A DNA stretch of 64,000 nucleotides from Cephalopachus bancanus (lineage: Eukaryota; Chordata; Mammalia; Primates; Tarsiidae), in contig JAPVLO010000275.1 of the NCBI GenBank assembly GCA_027257055.1, forward strand, positions 1,426,001 to 1,490,000, written 5' to 3'. A program made the position numbers and the translations under genes. Below the pieces are notes generated by a model. That model saw nothing but the letters and a program-made list of their open reading frames with translations, was not told the origin of the DNA and did not search any database. Every line of letters begins with the position of its first letter. Position 1 is the stretch's first letter. This document shows positions 46,595 through 59,320 of the stretch, in pieces.

Positions 46595-46795
46595 GTGACT
46601 GCACTGACCGAGTACTTTGCTGTCATAGGATGCTTGCACACATTGAATCTCATTTCATCCTCACAGCGACTCAGTGGCTGGTGAGGAAGGAGGCACAGAA
46701 CTCTATGTGCCCTTCTCTGGATGAGTCAAGTCAAACTTTGAGCAGTGACACCCTTAAACTAGCTCGCTGGTGGAGGCAGAGCCTGGCTTTTTAGG
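46595..46795 (-). mobile_element. MIR SINE fragment, antisense
   Basis: TTGAATCTCATTTCATCCTC followed by ACAGCGACTCAGTGGCTGGT and, later, GTGGAGGCAGAGCCTGGC is antisense MIR. Confidence 0.65.
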
Positions 46796-47188
46796 GCTTC
46801 CAATCCCTAACACAGGCCCAGCTCCATGCCACCCCACCAGCTGCCACTAGTTCTGGACAATACAGACAGATGCTAGAGCACATGGCTTACTTATTATACC
46901 AAAAGACCAAGAAATGGAAACTGTTTTTTATTTGCACAATGCTCACCTGCTTCCAGAGAGATCCAAGAAATCCATCATTCTTAAATGCATGTGTTCACTC
47001 AATTTGTGATTTTCCTATTTTTGAAACAATGGATTTTTCCAAGATCGTTGATAATCAAACCAACTGGGGAAAACCATAAGCCATATTTTTTATTAAATTA
47101 ACAATGCATACAACAGTTCGAAGCATTCATATTTAAAGCTGACTTGCTGGGGAATTAACTCCAGGAAGGTGAGACCAGCCAAATGAAA
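46796..47188. other. Single-copy stretch, AT-rich
   Basis: A plus frame at 46870-47079 (69 codons) is featureless. No repeat is named. Confidence 0.4.
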
Positions 47189-47250
47189 TATACATACATA
47201 CATACACACGCACGCGCACACACACACATACACACACACACACACACACC
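47189..47250. repeat. (TACA)n/(CA)n microsatellite
   Basis: TACATACATACATACA followed by mixed CACACG and then CA repeats. Confidence 0.95.
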
Positions 47251-48074
47251 AAGTCATGTATAGCTTAACAATGGGATACCTTCTGAAAAATGCATCTACT
47301 ATACACCTTGGCTATATGGTATAGCCTATTGCTCTCCTAGGCTACTAAGCACATTGCATTAAATACTGTAGACATTTGTGACATAATGGCATTTATGTAT
47401 CTAAACATAGAAAAGGCCAGGCATGGTGGCTCATGCCTATAATTCCAGCTCTCTGGGAAGCTGAGGCTAGAGGATCACTTCAGGCCAAGACTTCAAGACC
47501 TGCTGGACAACACAGCAAGACCGTATCTCTATGAAAAAAAAATTGAAAAATTAGCTGGGTGTAGTGGTGCATGCCTGTAGTCCCAGCTACTAGGGAGACT
47601 GAGGCAGGAGGATCATTTGAGTCCAGGAGTTGAAGACTGCAGTGAGTCGTGATCATGACACTGCACACCAGCCTAGGTGATAGAGTAAGACCCTGACTCA
47701 AAAATAAAAATAAATATAGAAAAGTAAAGTAAAAATATTGCATAAGAGATTTAAAAAACGGTACACCTGTATGGGTTACTTACCATAAAAGGAGCTTGCA
47801 AGATTGGAAGTTGCTCTGGTGAGGCAGTGAGTGAGTGGTGAGTGAATGTGAAGGCCTATGATATTAGTGTTCACTACTGTGGACTTTATAAACACTGTGC
47901 ATTTATGCTACACTAAATTTATTTTTTAAATTAAGTAATTGCACTACAGCTTTATGACAGCTACAACATTACTAGGTGATAGGAATTTTTCAGCTCCGTT
48001 ATAATCTCATGGGACCACTGTTGTGTGTACAATCTATTGTTGACTGAAACACCATCATGTGGCAGGTGACTGTA
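47251..48074 (+). mobile_element. Tigger-type DNA transposon, internally deleted, with nested Alu
   Basis: The left end AGTCATGTATAGCTTAACAA and right end GGCAGGTGACTGTA are inverted relatives. Diagnostic words are GGTATAGCCTATTGCTCTCC, TGGTGAGTGAATGTGAAGGC and TAGGAATTTTTCAGCTCCG. Removing the Alu (47416-47713) leaves about 525 bases, so the transposase gene is deleted. I think it is a Tigger3-class element, but the exact subfamily is from memory. Confidence 0.8.
47416..47713 (+). mobile_element. Alu SINE, AluJ-like
   Basis: Sense dimer from GGCCAGGCATGGTGGCTCAT with an A-rich tail of AATAAAAATAAAT. The duplication (A)CATAGAAAAG/TATAGAAAAG brackets it inside the Tigger element. Confidence 0.93.
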
Positions 48075-48259
48075 CATATATATCTCAACTGAAAATTCTA
48101 AATGTCACCACTGTTCTCTTCCTCACTAATTAGAGCTTGCTCAGAACAGGTGCCTAGTGTTTCAGAACCAAGTGTCTCTCTGCACAGTTGATTCTAGAGA
48201 AATAAAGACAGGAAGCACAAAGAATCCATGTTGGCTTCAAGTGCAAAAAGAAAAACACC

Positions 48260-49445
48260 TTTGTACAAAGAATTCAAACAAATCAGCAAAGAAAAAAGCA
48301 AATAACACCATTAAAAAGTGGGCAAATGGGCCGGGCTCGGTAGCTCAGCCTGTAGGAAGCTGAGGTGAGTGAATTGCCTGAGCCTGCATGTTCGAGACTC
48401 GCCCAGGCAATTTGGTAAGACCTCATCTCTACAATAAATCAAAAATTAGCCAGGCGTGGTAGTGCACACCTGTAATTCCGGCTACTTGGAAGGCTGAGGC
48501 GGAAGGATCACCGGAGGCCAGTAGGTCGAGGCTGCCGTGGCCACTGCACTCCAGTCTGCCACTACACTCCAGTCTGGGCTACAGAGTGAGACTCCAACTC
48601 AAAAAAAAAAAAAGAAGTGGGCAAATGACATGAACAAACATCTCTCAAAAGGAGATACACAAATGGCCAACAAGCATATGAAAAACTGTTCAACATCACT
48701 AATTGTCAGGGAAATGTAAATCAAAACCACATTGAGGCACCACCTTACACCACTCAAAATGAGTATTATTTAAAAATCAAAAAACAACAGATACTGGCAC
48801 GGATGTGGAGAAAAGAGAATGCTTATACACTGTGGGTGGGAGTGTAAATTAGTATAACTTCTGGAAATTGGTATGGAGATTTTTCAAAGAACTAAAACAG
48901 TAGATCTGCCATTTGATCCAGCAATCCTACTACTAGGTATCTACCCTAAGGAACAGAGGTCGTTATATAACAAAGACACCTGTACCCGCACATTCATCGC
49001 AGCAAAATTCACAATTGCAAAGATGTGGAATCCACTTAAATGCCCATGAGCCAATCAGTAGATAACGAAAATGTGGTATATGTACACTATAGAATACTAT
49101 TCAGTCATCAAAAAGAATGTCTCTTGCAGCAACTTGGATGGAATTGGAGAACATCATACTAAGTGAACTAACTCAGGAACAGAAAGCCAAGCACCGCATG
49201 CTCTCACTTATAAGTGAGAGCTAAACGAAGGATCTGCAAAGGCATGGGGAATGGTGTAATGGACACTGGAGACTCAGAATGGGGGGAAGGGTGGAGAGAC
49301 AAAAAAACCACCTATTGGTACAATGTGCACAGGTGGGAGTGGTGGATATGCTTTAGGCCCAGACTTCTTTGCCACCGTACAATGCAACCATGTGAACAAA
49401 AACTATGTGTATCCCCTAAAGCTACTGAGATTTTTTGAAAAAGAA
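48260..49445 (+). mobile_element. LINE-1 3' part, middle-aged
   Basis: It begins near CAAAGAATTCAAACAAATCA. It continues after a nested Alu with GGCAAATGACATGAACAAAC, TTGATCCAGCAATCCTACTA, GAACAGAAAGCCAAGCACCG and the 3' UTR end GTATCCCCTAAAGCTACTGA. Its 3' UTR differs from that of the young L1s at 1-3035 and resembles L1PB/L1MA-type tails. Confidence 0.88.
48329..48614 (+). mobile_element. Alu SINE, lineage-specific subfamily, with small duplication
   Basis: Perfect duplication AAGTGGGCAAATG on both sides (48316-48328 and 48615-48627), inside the L1. The left arm lacks about 25 bases (CAGCCTGTAGGAAGCTGAGG). Near the 3' end the block CACTGCACTCCAGTCTG is repeated as CACTACACTCCAGTCTG. Confidence 0.94.
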
Positions 49446-50284
49446 AAACACCTTAGGGACCCACCAACAACGTCAGCTGTTTTCCCAGTCTGCAAGCTCT
49501 CAGGCCTCTTCCCATTCCCGTGAGGGGCCCCGGATTATTGGTGTCATTTCCATAACTCTCCAACCCCAGCCATCAGATTCCTAGGCATGTGTCAAAGATC
49601 AACCCCTGTAGCCCCACAAGAGGTCATAAGTCCTAATCATGTCCACTCTGTTTAAAAATAAATGATGCAGAGCAGGTCCGACAGGAGACAGGGAGAAAGG
49701 GTAGGCCTTACACACTCCATTCTGGCCCAAATGCCAGTGCTACCTGCAACAGTGGTGTGCTCTTTGGCAAGTCACAGCTGCTGGGTCCCCAGCCTTCTCG
49801 CTGTGAAATTGGAACAACAAGATCCACCTCTTAAGTTTGGTGGGAAATTATTAAAAACAGCAAATAAAGAGGAACAGACTCAACACAGAGAACTGCCCGA
49901 CCATGTGCGCTTAAGTCCAGCGGTTTCTTTGTCAAAAACCACATTCAAATCCTCCAGAGATGAAAACATTTTCTCAGTCGATGCAGGAATCTCACCACAT
50001 ATCTTTTCTTTCTTAATTTTGGGCCTTCAAACACAAAACAACCGATGTAGCACCCTATATCAGAAGAGCACTTCAGAGTTTATGAAACACCCACACCGCA
50101 TTCTCTTACTAGGCCGTAGCTGTGACTCGCAAGCCTGACCCTTAAAACTCACAGGACAATAGGAGAAGTCGCACAGGCCCGAGGCAACACAGGCATTCCA
50201 TAAAGCCCCTGCTGTCATAAAACATCTCGCCTCAGCTCCATATTGCATCTCATGTGTGCCACAAAGCTACCACAGGCAAGAGGT
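49446..50284. other. Single-copy stretch, no gene recognised
   Basis: The plus frame at 49662-50138 (158 codons) is open but has no domain I know, no splice context and shares space with a minus frame. Confidence 0.4.
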
Positions 50285-50390
50285 CTAATGCGTGTACTAC
50301 AGATGCTGAGATCGACTCCCAAGGCCGATGACTTGCCCAAGGCCCCGGAGAACAGTGGCAGAGCCAGGGTGGAATCCAGCTCTCATGACT
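50285..50390 (-). mobile_element. MIR SINE fragment, antisense
   Basis: GACTTGCCCAAGGCCCCGGA, then GCAGAGCCAGGGTGGAATCC is the antisense MIR core. Confidence 0.75.
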
Positions 50391-50969
50391 CCAGATCTCG
50401 TCCTCTTTTCCTGTGTTCCAGCATCTTTCTCGTAAAACCAGAGCACCTTATCCAGCCAGAACACAGGCAGGAGAGACTGAGGCAGGGGGCAGCTTCTGGC
50501 AGGGAAGGCAGTGCACTGGGAGCCCTAAGACACTGAGTCTGACACCAGTTTAGAAACATCCAGTTGGAGCGAGGAGGAAGAGAATCCAGGCAGGAGGGTG
50601 CCTCCTTCCCAACACGCCCGTATCTGAAGCGATGGCAGGGACACGCAGAGCTGGCTCTGGCAGCAGGGACTGCCTGGGTGTAGACAATCCAAACAACCAA
50701 AAATCCAAAAAGGAGTTTCAGCACAGAATCAGAAAGCCCCCTCTTTGGACTGAACTACCCGCACCCCCACCCACATACACCTGTGGTCTGCGTGAAACTA
50801 ACTTTGCACTGTACCATTCTGCAGATCTTTCCTGACTGCCCCCCTGAGCACAAGGTTCTGTGCTACATTCTAGGAGGCTACAAATGTGAATACACCTCAG
50901 TTCTAGCTCTGGGTCTCGGGAAGAGGAGGAATAAGGAGCCAGGCATGTGCTGAAAGGAGGACCAATGGT
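50391..50969. other. Single-copy stretch, no gene recognised
   Basis: Minus frames at 50383-50724 and 50718-50981 have no recognised domain. Confidence 0.4.
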
Positions 50970-51420
50970 CCTGGGTTTCATTCATTCATCCACCCAACAA
51001 TAGCACTGAGGGTCTACTATGTGCCAGGCACTCTTCTAGCTACTGGGGATCCAGAGGTAAACAAAGTCTTTTACATTTGAGTGGTAAGAGACAGACAATA
51101 AACAAGCAAGAATAAAAAGAGCACACTGAATGTTAAGCACTAAGAAGAAACAGAAAGCAGAGTTAACAAGAAAGGGGGAAGGGATGCTAATTGATGTAGG
51201 ATGGCCATGGAACTGGCATATAAAGAGAGAACTGCAATAGGTGAGGGAGCAAGCCAGGTAGACATGGGGGGGCACATGCCAGAAAGCAAGAAGAGCAGGT
51301 GCAAAGGCCCTGAGGCAAGAGTGGCCTGGCAAATTTGAGGACCAAGGGATAAGAGGGAAAAGAGCCCACATTCAGCTGGAGCCATGAAGGCTCTGGGCCA
51401 AGGTGGCAGGTGGGGGCAGG
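50970..51420 (-). mobile_element. L2 LINE 3' region, antisense
   Basis: TCATTCATTCATCCACCCAA, GGGTCTACTATGTGCCAGGC, GAGACAGACAATAAACAAGC and GCAAAGGCCCTGAGGCAAGA are antisense L2 text in order. The minus frames here are translations of the L2. Confidence 0.85.
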
Positions 51421-53829
51421 CTAGGAACAACCCAGGGCAAACCTGGGCAGTGAGCCTGTCTGCCTAGAGCCTGGGCAGCCTGGAGAGACCATGCTTGGAA
51501 GTGAGGGGAGGAGGGACTGCAAAAAACCAGGCTGAGGGACATGGGTATGGAGTGGGCACTGGAAAGCCTCTATAGAGGCCTAGGCAAAGGAGACGACCTG
51601 TCCTGAGCCCAACTTGCCCAGGGACACCCCAAAGTCCAACCCTGGAAACCTCACAGCCAGCAAAGAAACCATGATGCACACAGCAATGGCACCCCACCAA
51701 TACACAGGGTTCTGCAGAGAAAGAGAGCCTGACTGTGTGACCTTGAGGCCATCAGCCTCCCTTGTGTGTCTGGGCAGGGAGAGAGAGAGAACTGGCTTCA
51801 GGAGAGGTGAGGGGAGATGGTGCCCACGATAGCTGACTCAGCCGGTGCCAGCAGGCTGCTCTGAGACATGAGCTGGACCCAACCCAGGTGGTGGGTGGAG
51901 GGGGGGACTCAGGGAGGGGGAAGGAGCCAGAGAATCCTCCCTGTGGGCGCTCAGCCCAGCCACCATTCAAGGGAACGAGTGAGCATCCCTCAACTCCTGC
52001 CAGGCACCCAGGCTGCCTCGTGGTGAGCAATCGTCTCCAACGCGACCTACATGCCTGATGGTCAGTGACTGCATCACTCCCCACGAGTGCCTACATGGGA
52101 CCTCACGGCCACCTGGCAAGGGTGAGGAACTGAGGACCATGTGGTGATGGCACATGGCCTATGAGTGGTGCAGCCAGGACAGCCACCCACGCCCAGAGCT
52201 CCCTCTGGCTCTCTCCTCCTCCCTGAGGACCAGCCTGCAAGGCAGGGCACGTGGGGCTCTGCCACTTGTTCCTGAAGGCCCCAGAGGCCAGCCAGTAAGG
52301 TGTTCGGGGCCTCCATTCCCCCACCCCTAGCCTCCCATACTCCCAGCAGTAAAAGTTTCTCCATGACTTCAGACCATGGTGTCACCCAAGGCCTCACCTG
52401 TTGAGTCACTGGGGCAGGTGCAGGGCAGAAGACAGAGAGGAGCGCCAGGTGAGGCAGGGGGAGCTGAAGCCTGGAAGATCCTCTGCCACCGGGATCTATA
52501 CCCACCTGCTCCAACAGCCCTCACGGCCACCCAATCCAAACACAGCCTAGCCTGATGCCATTCTCATCACCAAATGTGTTTTTTCTCTGAGTTCCTCAGT
52601 TTTGTCTAGGAAAAATGAAGGTGTCTTATCACCCCCTCTCAGCTTCAAGGGGTGCGACTGGTGTCTTTTGCAATTATCTTTTATTTTTATCTAGCATTTC
52701 TTAGCTCAGTTAGCAAATTAGATATTTCTGTACCTCCATTTCACAATCCATTTCCACCAATTAGTCCTGTAAAACTAATATTTTATTTTAAAAAAAAAGG
52801 TTAGAACTACTCAAGGGACAGTTATGCAAACAAATGAACAAGCCACAACCTAGGTCTGTGGTGTTGGAGAAAGTGAACAAGCAAGGTGGAAGAATAAGAA
52901 GTTCCAGCACCCACCCCACCCATCCCGCTCACACACACTCACACCCCTTGGGCTCAGCCTGCACTTCTCCCAGTCCGAGAGCCCAGAGACACAAAGGCAG
53001 GCGTGGGGACTGGCAAAAACCGTACTCCCCAGCAAATGAGAGGGAAGACTGTGGGGACCCCCATGGTTAGAACCATCACGGTCCCACACCAGCGCTGAGC
53101 CCACTCCAAGGGCCCTTCCCCCAGTCCAGTGCCGCTAGTGAGGGCAGGGAAGGGCTGCTGGCACAGCCAGCTGACAACCCAGGCTCCAGCTCATCCACTA
53201 ACCCCTGATACCTCCAGGAACTGCAGCAGGTTCCACGCCTATAGCCTCCTGTCCAGGAGTTCCTCAGCTCAGAAGACCCTCTCCAGCCCAGCAGCGCTGG
53301 GAGGCAGCACCTATGGCCACTCAGGAGTGAGGTCACAGGGCACTGGACACTCTGCACTGGGAAATCCAAATCAAGTTCTCTGCACAGTGGCTGCACTGCT
53401 CGAGAGAGAGAAGAGGCCCCTGTCTCGACTCACTGGAGTGACCCTAACCGACAGGTCTGAGAAAAGCTATCCACAGGCTTCCAGCACTTGCCAGATGTAG
53501 CTTAGTTGTCGCACAAAGCTCTCGGGTCATTATTTCTAAAATCACTGTCCTTTCTCAAAGAGAGAAAATACACGCGGGGGACGGGGGTCAATACCCAGAA
53601 AGAAGTACAGGAGGTTGAAGAAGACAGGGACGGTTCGGTTCAGGGACAAAGTGCCAGACACAAGATGCAGAGTTTGGGGTGCTTTGTCCTCTGCATGCCC
53701 ATTTGTGAGTTGACTGCACTAAACCACAGATTTAAGTCTGGTCTCCGTCAGGCTGTATCTGAATACATCTGAAAAAATTAAAAGTCTTCCCTCTGCAAGT
53801 AAATACTAAGTTAAGACGAGCAGGTTCTA
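51421..53829. other. Single-copy stretch left of the CpG island
   Basis: GC-rich single-copy sequence with an AT-rich patch at 52640-52800. Several overlapping ORFs occur, none with a domain. If the leftward gene is real, this is the start of its first intron. Confidence 0.4.
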
Positions 53830-54705
53830 TCGAAGGCTCGGCTCTCCGCAGGGACCCGCAGGGGAGGCCCCTCCGCGGATGCCCCACACCTTCCCTCAAC
53901 GCGGGACCCAGGGAAGTTCGCCCCCTGCCCTGGAACACGAAGCCCGCCGCCCGCCGCCCAGCCCACAGGGCAGAAAGCACTGACTGGGAGACGGGCTGGG
54001 GGGGGAGTCCATATTCGCCTTGACCATCTGTGGCCAGATCCCCCGTAGCAGATTCCAGGCTGTGCCAGCCGTGCGGAAGGGCCCAGCAGACTGGAGGTCA
54101 GCCCTGCGCTCTCAGCCCCGCGCCCCCAGTCCCGCACATCTGCCCCCGCCCCGACCCCCGCCCCAGCTCCTCGCCGGGAGCCCGGGGCCAAGGAGTGTGG
54201 AATTTCGCATTGAGTTTCCCTCCGGGCCTCATCAGAAAGGGAAAGGGAAGGGGGAGGATCGGAGCTCGGGTTCTCCGGAGGCAGCGGACCCCAGAGCGAC
54301 CCCAAACTCGGGAGTTGCCGCCCGGAACGACGACTTGGTGCCAGCGCCCTGCGGGCCCGCGGAGCGCACCAGCGGCCGGGCCAGCCCGGCGGGACCCGAG
54401 CGGCAGCCCGGCCACCAGCGCCCCTCGCCGCGCGCCCCTCGCCCGGATGCTGGAGCCGCCAGCTCCCCCGCGCCGCGCCCGCCCGCCGGTCGCGGCTGAG
54501 GGGTGGGGGCGGCTGGTCCGGGAAGAGTGGGACCCGGGTCTGCACCCCAGCGGCGGCCGGCACCGCCAACCGCCCTCCTCCGCGGCCGCCCGCAGCCCGC
54601 CGGCCCGGGCCGCAGCATCCGCGCCCCCCGCCCTGGCCCCCGCGCCGGCCCGGGCGCCCCCAGGCTGCCGCCGCGGGCGAGTCGGGCGGCCCGAGCCCCG
54701 CTTAC

Positions 54706-54930
54706 CTGGCCCGGGCGCGGGGCTGGGCGCTGCGCCTCCGCCTCCGCCCGCTCCGCGCGCGAGGCCGAGCGCGGGCGCCGCCGCAGCCTTTGTGAGCCGC
54801 GCCGAGCCGCGCACCGGGACCGCCGGCGAGCCCGGGAAGCTGGATGGCGGCGGGCGCCCCGGACGCGGCGTACGGCACGCAGGGCCGCCCTGCCCCGCGC
54901 ACGCGGCGCTCCCCGCACCGGCCTGCGGCT
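54706..54930 (-). other. Candidate non-coding first exon of a leftward gene
   Basis: On the minus strand the sequence GGGCCAG/GTAAGCGGGG forms a near-ideal 5' splice site, with the exon ending at 54706 and the intron GT at 54705-54704. GC boxes lie just upstream (54942-54976), which puts a start of transcription at about 54850-54930. No Kozak-context ATG with a long frame precedes the donor convincingly, so the exon is probably 5' UTR. The gene cannot be named, because no downstream exon is recognisable in the window. The start is an estimate. Confidence 0.5.
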
Positions 54931-54941
54931 GCCGCCCGCGC

Positions 54942-54976
54942 CCGCGCCCGCCCCGCCCCGCCCACTCCGCCCGGCG
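54942..54976 (-). promoter_or_regulatory. GC-box cluster (Sp1/KLF-type)
   Basis: Several overlapping CCCGCCCC/CCGCCC units (for example GCCCCGCCCCGCCCACTCCG) occur immediately upstream of the candidate minus-strand first exon. No TATA box is seen near it, which is usual for CpG-island promoters. Confidence 0.6.
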
Positions 54977-55021
54977 CGAGGCCGGCAGACGCGTGCCGGC
55001 GCGGCCGCGCGGCGGGAGCGG

Positions 55022-55040
55022 GGAGACAAAGGTGCGTGTG
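55022..55040 (+). other. Possible plus-strand splice donor
   Basis: GACAAAG/GTGCGTGTGG (GT at 55032-55033) is a moderate donor on the plus strand, about 330 bases from the minus-strand donor and facing away. It could be the first exon of a divergent transcript. The evidence is this one site only. Confidence 0.25.
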
Positions 55041-55660
55041 GGCCGGGCCCGCGCTGGGACGGCCCGCGGGGCGGGCGCCGGCCGGATCCTGCGGGCGCGT
55101 CTCGGGACCCGGCTGGAGCCCGGTCTGGAAGCCGTGGCGCCCCGCCGCCCGGGCCCGGGGCGTGTCCCTGCCTGCGGGCTCGGGCGCCGCAGGGTCCGGC
55201 GCCCGCGCGGGTGGAGGAGGGGCGGCGAGGCCCCGCCGTCTGCCCCGGGCGGCGCGCTGCCCCCTGGCGGGCCCCGGAGCGCGTGCGGCGCGCGGGGCGC
55301 GGCGACCGCGCCCTGCTCCGGGCCCGCGCGGGGCGATGCGGGCCTCGAGCGAGAAGCCCTCGGGGATCGCGGCCTCCGAAAGCCCGCCCGGGGGGGCCCT
55401 GCTCCCGAGCCCGGCGCCTGCTGGCCCCGGGAGCCACCCCCGCCCCCGGTCTCTAACGCTCTCGGCTGCTTCAGCCCGGGCCCAAGGGCCTCATTCCGGG
55501 CCTGCCGCCCCCGCTGTCCCGGGTGGAGAGGACTCCACCTCGACACGGGCCCTGAGCGCAGTCGCTCCCGGACGGTCAGTCCCAAGTAGAGTCCGTCGTC
55601 TGCGCCCTCCCCGTCCCCCCACCCCGCCCCCGGCCGCTTATCCCCTTGAAGCCCTGGAAG

Positions 55661-56987
<1,327 letters not shown>

Positions 56988-57320
56988 AGGTACAAGCCGA
57001 CCCCCAGCCTCACTCAGGAACCCTAAATCTGGTGGGTGAGCTTGAGCCAACCACCACTGTTCAGAGAATGTTTAGATAACCTTGTAGTAGGAAAGGCTTT
57101 TCTAAGTATGCCACAAAACCAATAATTAATAACATAAAAGACTGCTAATTTTACTTCAGAAAACCCACATAGCAATCACCACCATAGCAAAGTCGACGAC
57201 AAACCAGGGAAACGAAATGTCCAACTCATGACACAGACAGTTAATTTCCTTAATACATAGATAGCATGGAGAAATAAATAAGAAAAATAAGTCAACTCAG
57301 TTAAAAAAAAAAAAGTCATC

Positions 57321-57477
57321 ACCAGTCCACCATCATGGCATGCATCTGTAATCCTAGCTACTTAGCTGGAGGATCCCTTGAGCCCAGGAGTTCAAGGCCG
57401 CAGTGAGCTATAATTGTGCCACTGCACTCCAGACTAGACAAACGAGACCCTGCCTCTAAAAATAAAAATAAAAAATA
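57321..57477 (+). mobile_element. Alu right-arm fragment
   Basis: CATCATGGCATGCATCTGTA through CACTGCACTCCAGACTAGAC to an A/TAAAA tail matches an Alu right monomer only. Confidence 0.85.
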
Positions 57478-57583
57478 AGCAGGCAATGAGTAAGAAGCAG
57501 ACAGTTCACAGGAAAGGAAATACAGTTGACTTTTAAACATCTTAAGACATGTCCTTCCTTGTTTATAATAAGAAATGCAAATT

Positions 57584-57878
57584 GGCCAGTCTCGGTGACT
57601 CACCTGTAATCCCAGCACTTTGGGAGGTTGAGGTGAGTGAATTGCCTGAGCCTGTAGGTTCAAGACCAGCCTGGGCAACTTGGCGAGCTCTCATCTCTAC
57701 GATAAGTAAAAAATTAGCCGGGCATGGTGTGGTAACACGCGCCTGTAGTTCTGGCTACTTGGAAGCCTGAGGCAGTAGGACTGCCGGAGCCCAGCAGGTC
57801 GATGCTGGAGTAGCCGTGAGTGTGCCACTGCACTCCAGCCTGGGTAACAGAGTGAGACTCCAACTTAAAAAAAAGAAA
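57584..57878 (+). mobile_element. Alu SINE, lineage-specific subfamily
   Basis: Full dimer with GCCCAGCAGGTCGATGC and GACTCCAACTT. The target-site duplication AGAAATGCAA is at 57571-57580 and 57879-57888. The linker reads GATAAGTAAAAAATTAGC, a variant of the subfamily form. Confidence 0.93.
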
Positions 57879-58555
57879 AGAAATGCAAGTTAAAACCACA
57901 CTGAAATGCCATTGTGTTCACCTAGCAGAGACCCAGGAGTTCAGTAACACCATATGTTCCAGAGAGCAAGTGGGAGCTAGCAGGCTCCCTTGCTGTCCGT
58001 AGAGTGTACATCAGAGCAACTTCTGTGAAGGAAGATTAGATCACTCCTATCAACATTACAAATGCACAAACCCTTTGGCCTAAGAATTTTACTTCTAGGA
58101 ACTTTTCTGTTTGCATATCACATGTGTGCAAAATAGCCATGAGTAGAGGTATCCATTGTGTTACTATTTGTGTAGTGATCGACTGCACAGGAGACTGTTA
58201 AATGCACAAGGGCACATCCAACACTGAAATAGTATGCAGCTGTAAAGGAAGGAGGAAACACATGATGAGTTACATGGAAAGTTCTCGAAGATATGTTAAG
58301 TGAAAGAACAAAGAGCAGGAGATGTGTGTAGTGTGCCACCGTGTGAGTAAAAGAAGAAAAAAAGGATAAAAGAGGTTACAGATGCTCATATGCAATCATA
58401 AATCCTCTCTGGAAGGATCACAGGAAACTAAAAAATGTCACCCATGGGAAGGAAACTAGTGACTGGGCAAGGGTGACAGGAAAACTTTTCATTGATTGTT
58501 CCTTTTCATTTCTGGAGTATGTAATATGTATGTAATATTATCTATCCCCCAAAAC

Positions 58556-59155
58556 ATTTTTTTTTTTTTAGTAATCATCCATAACCCTCGTTCTAAACCC
58601 TTTGGAGGGTAGCATACCTCTGAAATCTCCAGTCCCTTTCCCCAGGGGAAAAAAGAAAAACAGGCCCTCTGACCCAGAAACAAGTAGTGACTGTGTTTGG
58701 ACCACGTGACTGTGCTCCCTACCGCCACTTAGTGGCAGCATACCTGAATTGCAGGCTTGATGCCAATACCAGTCTGCCCAGTGGAGCTCCTGGACCAGAC
58801 CAGATTTCCCACAAGACCTTGTAAAGTAAAGCCTGAAACTTGTCAGTTCCTCAGCACACGCACCGTAATTTATCTTTTAAAAATAACACAGACTTTCTCT
58901 ATGTAGGACAGAAGATAAATGCTTTGTTTTATAACTGGTGAGGACGTTCCCTTATAAAATTCCCAAATGACAGAATTTTAGTTTTTCTTTCATTCCTTGG
59001 CTGAGTATATAAATGGGCTTGATTGATAGAGACATGTCCTCTCTCTGTCGGGATAGCAGAATAACTCCCCTCCCATAAGGTGACTGCTTGGTACAAGTCT
59101 TGCTGGATCTCATCTCTCTTAATACCAGGCTCTTGGACTCCTCCCCTGACCTCTC
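58556..59155. other. Single-copy stretch, no gene recognised
   Basis: It starts with a poly-T run (58557-58569). No ORF of note. Confidence 0.4.
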
Positions 59156-59159
59156 CCTT

Positions 59160-59320
59160 TGCTCGTATGGAGTCAGAAGTGCCCTGACCCAGGAGCCAGG
59201 GGTCCTGCATTCTGGTCCCAGCTAAGGCACCAGCCAGGGTGGGACTTCAGGTAAATCACCTGGGGGTCTCCATGTTACATTTTCCTCCTCTGTCAGATGA
59301 GGAAGTTGACCTAGAAAGTC
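59160..59320 (+). mobile_element. MIR SINE
   Basis: TCCTGCATTCTGGTCCCAGC, then GGACTTCAGGTAAATCACCT, then TTTTCCTCCTCTGTCAGATG is the MIR order, in sense. Confidence 0.75.

Larger units (their letters stand above)
53830..55660. promoter_or_regulatory. CpG island
   Basis: About 1.8 kb with very high G+C and frequent CG dinucleotides, in sharp contrast with the CG-poor sequence on both sides. It is free of transposons. Such islands mark promoters of broadly used mammalian genes. Hundreds of codons are open in several frames on both strands, as expected when stops are rare in GC-rich sequence. Confidence 0.95.
57100..58555 (+). mobile_element. Old L1 3' region with nested Alus
   Basis: Decayed L1 text occurs at 57110-57310, 57480-57583 and 57879-58555 (for example GAAATGCAAGTTAAAACCAC, TGCACAAACCCTTTGGCCTA, ATAGTATGCAGCTGTAAAGG, GATATGTTAAGTGAAAGAAC, ATTTCTGGAGTATGTAATAT). 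Two Alu insertions separate the pieces. Confidence 0.7.

Noticed and set aside
54844..55000. Plus-strand ATG with ATGGCGGCGGG context as a start codon
   Set aside because: The frame behind it runs through pure CpG-island sequence and no splice or domain evidence supports it. The stronger donor is on the other strand.
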